64,000 nucleotides of DNA from Gracilaria gracilis. Lineage: Eukaryota > Rhodophyta > Florideophyceae > Gracilariales > Gracilariaceae. Where the stretch lies: positions 62,001-126,000 of the forward strand of contig JARGSG010000086.1 of assembly GCA_030374805.1 (NCBI GenBank), in the 5' to 3' direction. The position numbers and the translations under genes were made by a program. Positions within the stretch are counted from its first letter, which is position 1. Every line of letters begins with the position of its first letter. The notes under the pieces were generated by a model, which was not told where the DNA came from, did not search any database, and saw only the letters and a program-made list of their open reading frames with translations. Shown piece after piece: positions 58,184 through 64,000 of the stretch.

Positions 58184-58736
58184 TGTAGTATAATGTACGA
58201 AAAGGGGGAGAGTCCGAAGCGGTCTTGAGACGGGAGCGGCGGCAGCGTACAGTCGTGTAACTGTAATGAGTCCGAACGGGGAGAAGGGGCGGAAGCACCG
58301 GGCGGTCGAGGGGAGAGTGGACGATTGGTATCACCAGGCACGTACAGGAACGTGCGTAAGGGTACGAACGGTCTGATAAACCCGATAAAGGAGTAGCCGT
58401 GCGGTCTATTGTAACACAAGTTGACAAGGAAGACGTTCGGCAGAAGATGCTTGTCGTTTACGATTGGGGGCCTCGGGAGATCCGAACTACAACTAAATAT
58501 CGGGTCTGGGCCCCATTACTAACTACTGTACGATCGGTCTAATTTGCATTGTCACCACCCAGCACCACACAATCACCACACGTCTCCAACTTGTACGCTC
58601 GGCCAACCCGTCCGGCACTCGACCACCAAATCGTACACGTGGCAATGCCACTGCACTGGCCAACCGGGCACTACCCCTTGGTACGTGAACGGCCAATCGG
58701 ATAAGCTGCGCACCAACTCGGGCCCACTATACTACA
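58184..58736 (-). repeat. 5' LTR of A2 (right end)
   Basis: 553 bp, TGTAGTATAATG to CCACTATACTACA on the plus strand; the nine terminal bases form an inverted repeat (TGTAGTATA/TATACTACA). It drives transcription of the element toward lower coordinates. No polyadenylation or TATA signal could be assigned with confidence. Confidence 0.95.
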
Positions 58737-58741
58737 ATATC

Positions 58742-59017
58742 GTAGCAGCATTGAGCACAGTATTAACACTTTCAGTACGTTTTCACGGACACCAATTTCT
58801 CAAGCAACACAAAATAACGTCATTATTCAATTCCGTTCTCCCCAAACGCATCCGACACCTTTTCGCAATCCGAAAAGGCTTTCGAATCCAATAAAAAGTC
58901 TGGAAGCCATCCACAGTACCCTACGAAAAGAGACAGTCTGAGAAACGTTTTCACGTCCCGAGAACCACCACTACCATCCAAGAATAAATCAAAGCGAAAC
59001 CATAGCACCAAAGGAAT
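58742..59017. other. Interval between A2 and the pogo-like gene
   Basis: AT-rich, with no frame supported. It may include the 5' part of the pogo-like element, which could have been the target of A2. Confidence 0.35.
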
Positions 59018-60614
59018 ATGTTCGAATCTCCAACCGTATTGGAGGCGCAAGAGCAACTGCGCCGCGCAGTGTACGAGACATTTGCGTAAAACATCAGCTT
59101 TCTCGATCTGCATAAGAAGTATACCGTTTCTGAGTGGCGCATGCGAAAGGCTTACAAAGACTGGCTTATGACCTATCCAAAAGCGCAGCCTTGTCATCTT
59201 ACGGAAGTCGTTCTCCCCTACCGCAGTGAGGGAAGACCTACAGCGACGTCAAAAGAGGAGGAAGCCATGGTCGTTCGTTCTGTGAAATGCTTTTGTGGCA
59301 GCAACACACAGCCGACGAAAGTTGGTGTTACAGACTTGGTGCAAGCCTTCGTGTCCTCTTTGGACGTCGATCGGCAGCTGCACATTGGGTTCTATAATAA
59401 CTGCCCGTCGTTGGGAGGGTTGGACCGTTCCATTCTCAGGCACAAGCTCCAGTTCTTGCCGGTGCGCATTGTCGAGAACGAACTGGTGGAGATTACGCCA
59501 GAGAAGATTGCGAGGTATTTCGACCTTGTGGGAAAGCCTCATCGATAGATGTTGTATAGTTGATCCAAGGAGGTTCTTCAATCTCGACGAGTCGGGAATT
59601 TCCGTGAACTAAATTCTCGGTCGCAGCCTTTGTAAGGGGATTGGAATTGAGAACTTTGTGTTAATTCAGAAGAGTGTGAAAGTGAAAGGGGCTAATGACC
59701 GCGTCACGCTTATGCCCGTTATTTCCGCTGATGGAAAGGCGTGGAAACCTGTCTTGGTATTCTGGGGAAAGCGTGTGTATTACCAGTTCCTTAACGGAAA
59801 GCTTCAAAAGCTCCACGATTTCTTACCCCCATGTTACCTGTATCAGCGAGAAATTCCAGGCGTAGACAAATCCATATTCCTCGATTGGGCTAGGCACTTT
59901 GTGAAGGAAACAAAACATCTACGAGAAAATTGAAAGTACCTGTTGGTGCTACTCGATGGATACGCGGGTGACGTGGGTTATCAAACTCTCCAACAATTCA
60001 AAGAAAATGGTATTATCGTCGTCTCTTTGCCATCGCACACGAGCCATATCTTACAACCACTCGACGTGAACGTCTTTCGCTCCTACAAATCTTTCATGCA
60101 GTGCGAAGTCCACCGCCTATCCCGAACCAGGTCAGTCCTAGATGTTTTTGATGTCGCCGACGCTGTGAGCACCGCCCTGTCCGAATCATTGGAATATGCC
60201 AACATTCGCAACTGTTTCCGTCGCACAGAAAACTGGAACTACGATAAGGGATTTCCCTGTGTGTCGGCTGTCGTAGACTCTGTGTTTGTTAAACGTAGAT
60301 GCGAAGGAGAGGAATTAACGATGAAGGCGCTGGTAGACAGGTTCTTCAAAAGCCCGCGCTTTTCGGTCAACGAAAGTAAAGTAGAAGAGTCGGGAACTGT
60401 GAAGGTTAGCACAAAATATGATCGCCATCTAACGGCAGAGAGCGTGTTGAAGGCACTGACGCAGAGAACTAATGGCTCTTTTTGCTTCAAAGGTGCAACT
60501 GATCGTCGTCGCGTCGTAGAGCTTGCGCCGCATCGCGATAGTCTCTTTCAGCATCTCAGAAACACTCGTCTTGAATGGCGCTGTGCTGCCGGAGCTCGAG
60601 CTTTTTCGCGATAG
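59018..60614 (+). pseudogene. pogo/Tigger-type DDE transposase pseudogene
   Basis: From ATG 59018 the frame reads MFESPTVLEAQEQLRRAVYE, a TAA near 59087, then a helix-turn-helix-like region (DLHKKYTVSEWRMRKAYKDW) to a TAG at 59546. A shift leads to RRFFNLDESGISVN with a stop at 59610, then MPVISADGKAWKPVLVFWGK, another stop near 59931, and VLLDGYAGDVGYQTLQQF and SHTSHILQPLDVNVFRSY to 60612. The Asp residues in LDES, LLDG and PLDV fit the DDD/DDE core of the pogo superfamily. By family it moves elements with TA target sites. Three in-frame stops and one frameshift make it dead. Confidence 0.8.
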
Positions 60615-61123
60615 GGCCATCCAAGGCATGATAAAATTACAATGCTTGGATAAGGTCGTGGTCGAAGATGACGTTGGGGCTACGGAGACGAAGAAAGAAT
60701 TTTTGTGGGATGCATGAGTTGTGTGGTGTTCAGAAGTTGATGTGGCAAAAGTTTATGCATTTTCTGTCGTTTCATGACGCCATAGTGTTTGAGTTATATG
60801 CGTGCATTGTATTGTTTTAGTAGGTCGTTTGAACAACAGAGTATGAGTTCTTTCTCAGCTTTTGCGCTACGCGCTATCTCTCATGCAGAAGCTGAGAGTT
60901 CTGAATGTCTATTGATGTAAACAGATATAAAAATGGGTGTAGGATCGCTGAGTTCTGGCGACCCGACACTTTTCGCTTTTTGCGAACGGTTTGATGGTGT
61001 GCTGTTAAGTCGTGGCTAGATATGATTAAGGAATGGCCGTTACGGTTTTTTGCCTTTTTCAAGAAAGAGAACTATCTCTAGATAGAACTACTGCCGCCTC
61101 GAAACCAGGGGCGGCTGACCATA
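60615..61123. other. Downstream of the pogo-like gene; no gene seen
   Basis: Short plus frames only. A loose inverted pair CTCAGCTTTTGC...GCAGAAGCTGAG lies at about 60856-60897. The 3' end of the pogo-like element was not identified. Confidence 0.4.
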
Positions 61124-61643
61124 ATGAAGGGTTTTGAAGAACGTATTGTTTTTACCAAAGCTAGTAGCGGTGTGTCTCGAGATGCTCAAAGTCGCTACTC
61201 TAATGTGCAGAATTGCTATCGCGCGTAGCAAAAAACGTACATGTGAAAGAAGAGGGCGCTTGCGGGGATGGGTGGGGAGAAACAGACATAGGGAAGGAGA
61301 GAAAGGTGCTTGCTGTGACAAGCTGGGTTCTCCTTAAGTAAGGCTTTCATAGTGTGAACGCCTGATGATCAGAGCCACCGTGCGAGACAGCTTGCAAACT
61401 GCGCTCAACCACTCTCTGTCGCAGCTGACCAGAAGAGCGGAGATAGTTGCGTTCGGCCTCTCTCTGCCACAGTTGGCGAGCACAGTCGAGACAGTTGCGC
61501 TCAGTCGCTCCAAGCGACAGCTGGCCAGGGCGGCAGAGACAGTTGCGCATGTTGGTACGCTCGGCTGTCTTGCGAATCTGCTGCACCGCTCGCTATTCTT
61601 ATGTGGTACATCCTTCATATCTATACACTCTGTGACAGGTTGA
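61124..61643 (-). repeat. DIRS-like terminal repeat, copy 3 (lone, inverted)
   Basis: A 520-bp full-length match to 36850-37370 in reverse orientation, from TGAAGGGTTTTGAAG to GTGACAGGTTGAT. No RT or recombinase lies near it. Flanks CATAA and AAAAA give no target duplication. It includes the threefold degenerate tandem. Confidence 0.85.
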
Positions 61644-62888
61644 TAAAAAAAAAGAAGAGAAGACCTTGCGATCGCGTAACGGATTCCTCCCAGCCCTCAT
61701 CTAAGCATCTAAATTGCAGTTTGCTCCCTTTTTCAACTCTTTTGTTTGCAGAAAACGACGGCAAGGAAACTGGCGAACGGAAGCACATCGCCGCAACACA
61801 CACGCCGTAATTCCCGCAGCCAATAACGCTGTTATTCGTCAAACTCTTTCACGATCTGGTCATCACGTGATTCGGAATTCTAAACTCTACTGTCGGGCTT
61901 GCGTTACATCAACAAAAGATCCCTCTGAAGTTCGGAGTCCGGACCAATCATCGTCTCCAAGTACACAGAACTAGGAGCCCCAACGTTAGAGAGCGATTGG
62001 GCTCTCCTTGCATGGAGTCTCGGAGAGAAGGGCTGATATCCTTCCTAGATTTCGTCCGACGTCGTCCTACACTCGCAACGGAGTATCAACCTCCACCTGC
62101 GATTTCTTTTCCATGTTGGCTGGGATTCTTGCGGGCTTCGTTCCAGACATAAGTGGGAGGAAAAGAAATATGCTTCGATGATAATGCATGAGATGTAGGC
62201 GTAGAACTAGCGACTACAGTGTATGTGGGCAAGTCGTGATAACTTGCTGCAGACCTTCAGACCCTTTCAGGTTCAGTAACAGAATGCTTGTGAGCCGATG
62301 CAAATGTATGTCATGTCTTTAGAAAGTAGCCTTTGGATTGGGCTGAAGCAGGAGGACGTGGGACGGTTGCTAACGTTCATCATGATTTGAGTGAGTGAAG
62401 TGTTGGCTACGGAATGTGCGTACACGCCGTAATAACACCTATTGGCTTTTGTTATCCGAGATCTGTGTCAGGTGAGAGAAAACTGAATACCAACATCCTG
62501 CTTTACCCTATGAATTGAGGAGTGTGAAATTCCAGGGAAACTGATGGAACCAGGCATCTAGCTTGGGTCGATACACTTTGAATCACTTTGTGGAACATTG
62601 AAGACGTTAATACCATAAAAAAAAGGGTCCTGGTATATGATATGTATCTTAATTATGACCTCATTCTGAGAAAGGTGTATCGAATGTTTAAAAATTAGAG
62701 TCAGAGTGGGAGAGGAACCCGGGAGAGGTGTATAGTAACCTTGGATGATAAGCTGATTATTACATGGTTGCTGTTACGCCTGCTTCGTGGCTGCTGTCCA
62801 TTTGACGGAATATGTGCCGGATGTATCACAAGCAAGAGAGTGCACTTGAACTAGAAGCGGAGAAGTTTTACAGGGGCTCGCAGTTCGG
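61644..62888. other. 1.2 kb intergenic stretch with one short frame
   Basis: A plus frame at 61714-61974 encodes a Cys/His-bearing segment (SRSGHHVIRNSKLYCRACVT) of the style found near zinc fingers in hAT-like proteins, but it is too short to assign. The remainder to 62888 has no supported gene and is probably the upstream region of the gene at 63045. Confidence 0.4.
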
Positions 62889-62896
62889 TATAAAAG
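62889..62896 (+). promoter_or_regulatory. TATA box of the gene at 63045
   Basis: TATAAAAG followed by a run of G, 156 bp upstream of the ATG at 63045. With initiation about 30 bp downstream this gives a 5' leader of about 120 nt. Confidence 0.6.
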
Positions 62897-63044
62897 GGGG
62901 CTTCATGAGACGGAAACGCTGTTCGAAGGTTCCGGCCGCCAGACTTCCTCGCAATACAGGTACCTCAAAATTCTGAAACGAGTGTAGCCGAAGGAAGCGT
63001 CTGGTGTTAAACAGCAGACTTCTACATAGTCAAACAATAAGAAG

Positions 63045-64000
63045 ATGGAAGACATAATTTGTATGGAACAGAAGGCGCCTGAATGTGTTGATGTACCGGA
63101 CGCCAAAGCACAAGAGATGGAAAGGCTAAAGGCTTTGAATGAATTTCGTAGGAACGTGAAGGACGGGGATTACATCGACTGTGATCTATATGGACGTGGC
63201 GACCAACGTGTGTTAAATGCGGCGACGTCCACCGGGGAAGAAAGTTGGAAGCAACCTGGAAAAACAATGAAGAATGCAAAGAATCGTCATGCTCGTACAG
63301 TTCGATCCACTCGCATGAGCTATCTCAGCAAGAAGGCCCGAAGTTTTCTCCGGAAACTGCCCTTTCCAAAGGACTGTTTTGGCACACATAGCACACTCGC
63401 CGCAGACAGCAATGAGCTTGAGGACGCCAGTGCAGCAACGATCGACACTGCTCCGCTACCGTCTCCTGAGAATCAACGACAACTAAGTGATGGTGGTCGT
63501 GTTGAGAGCGAAGATATTCTGACAGTCAAGGCGTCTGCAGAGAGGGAGTGTAACGATCGTATTTTTGGGCAGGATACTAACGTAAGAGGGCTGCAAACGC
63601 ATGAACCCTCAAGCAGTGTGGCCGACGACACTCCGCATCGCGTGAAAAGTAAGGTGGGCAGTGGGGATGACTTGTCGATGGTGGAAAAAGGAATGGTAGT
63701 GCGGACTCTGGCGAAGCTGCGATCGACGGGCAGCTTCGTTTTCAAAGAGACTGAGTCTAAAACAAGTCATCATGGGACCTTTACGGATAGGGATTCCCGT
63801 GAGGACCAAACTCCGGCTGTAGGCGTAAATGATTCTGGAGAAGAGTATGACGAACATAGCTCTGCGGCATGTATTGGAGAAAAGAAGGCCAAGAACAATT
63901 GCACGGCCGGCAATGAAACCACCCGTTTGGGTTCGAATGGTTCTACAGATGAAAATGACGAAGTAATGGTCTTGGACGAGAATAATTGTTCGGATACTGG
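63045..64000 (+). CDS. 5' part of a probable host gene, function unknown (runs off the window)
   Basis: From ATG 63045 the frame stays open for 318 codons to the last base without a stop. The product begins MEDIICMEQKAPECVDVPDA, has a basic segment (MSYLSKKARSFLRKLPFPKD) near residues 95-115, and then a long acidic, Ser/Thr-rich, low-complexity region. I see no domain, signal peptide or membrane segment and recognise no family. A good TATA box upstream, the uninterrupted frame and the lack of transposon motifs make it the best host-gene candidate here. No intron is needed in the visible part. Confidence 0.65.
   Translation, partial: MEDIICMEQKAPECVDVPDAKAQEMERLKALNEFRRNVKDGDYIDCDLYGRGDQRVLNAATSTGEESWKQPGKTMKNAKNRHARTVRSTRMSYLSKKARSFLRKLPFPKDCFGTHSTLAADSNELEDASAATIDTAPLPSPENQRQLSDGGRVESEDILTVKASAERECNDRIFGQDTNVRGLQTHEPSSSVADDTPHRVKSKVGSGDDLSMVEKGMVVRTLAKLRSTGSFVFKETESKTSHHGTFTDRDSREDQTPAVGVNDSGEEYDEHSSAACIGEKKAKNNCTAGNETTRLGSNGSTDENDEVMVLDENNCSDT

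Larger units (their letters stand above)
49109..58736 (-). mobile_element. Complete Ty3/Gypsy retrotransposon, family A, copy A2 (9,628 bp)
   Basis: LTRs of 552 and 553 bp differ at only about eight positions. Between them, on the minus strand, lie the primer-binding site, gag, a 1,359-codon pol frame, a 2-kb 3' untranslated region and a polypurine tract. A 5-bp duplication flanks the insertion. The pol domains are all present with catalytic residues. The chromodomain-like end of the integrase fits chromovirus-type Gypsy elements, which use it to choose chromatin targets. The only lesion I see is a stop codon in gag. Confidence 0.95.
49104..58741. repeat. Target-site duplication ATATC of element A2
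   Basis: ATATC at 49104-49108 and at 58737-58741 directly abut the outer ends of the two LTRs, proving one insertion event. Confidence 0.93.

Overview
The window is eukaryotic nuclear DNA made almost entirely of nested, mostly dead transposable elements. The families present (Ty3/Gypsy with chromodomain-like integrase tails, two unrelated Ty1/Copia lineages, a DIRS-like tyrosine-recombinase retroelement, two hAT DNA transposons, a pogo-type DDE transposase and MITEs) exclude a prokaryotic replicon. The host cannot be named from sequence alone. A compact, intron-poor, retrotransposon-rich genome such as a red alga fits, but that is inference.

Layout. 1-6112: left-truncated, degenerate minus-strand Gypsy copy (family A, copy A1) with its 5' LTR at 5574-6112. 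6113-14104: older minus-strand Gypsy element of a related family (B); its 3' end appears to have been split by A1. 14141-14923: a 783-bp LTR-like repeat (family C), with a second copy at 48008-48790. 15195-17293: minus-strand hAT pseudogene. 17883-24785: plus-strand Copia element with short LTRs, whose reverse transcriptase is split by a 1.04-kb MITE at 22498-23537. 24786-27360: no recognised gene, except some bacterial-looking open frame. 27361-32106: minus-strand Copia-like element of another lineage. 32722-37370: plus-strand DIRS-like element between direct repeats; a third, lone repeat copy lies inverted at 61124-61643. 37547-38390: possible small host gene or pseudogene with a TATA box. 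38391-42983: relic sequence. 42984-45989: plus-strand hAT pseudogene whose central third lies inverted between two inverted MITE copies. 46983-47520: solo LTR of family A with a perfect target duplication. 49109-58736: complete, young family A element with LTRs, a 5-bp target duplication, polypurine tract, primer-binding site, gag and an uninterrupted 1,359-codon pol frame. 59018-60614: pogo-like transposase pseudogene. 62889-64000: TATA box and the 5' part of a probable host gene running off the window.

Family A shows three stages of retroelement life: a decayed copy, a solo LTR and a nearly intact copy with one nonsense codon in gag. Its sequence is loaded with the dyad word CCGNNCGG, in coding, untranslated and LTR DNA alike. 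Observations most worth a second look are the inverted hAT core, the MITE with twin 18-bp palindromes near each end, the CCGNNCGG enrichment and the DIRS-like element with its lone repeat.
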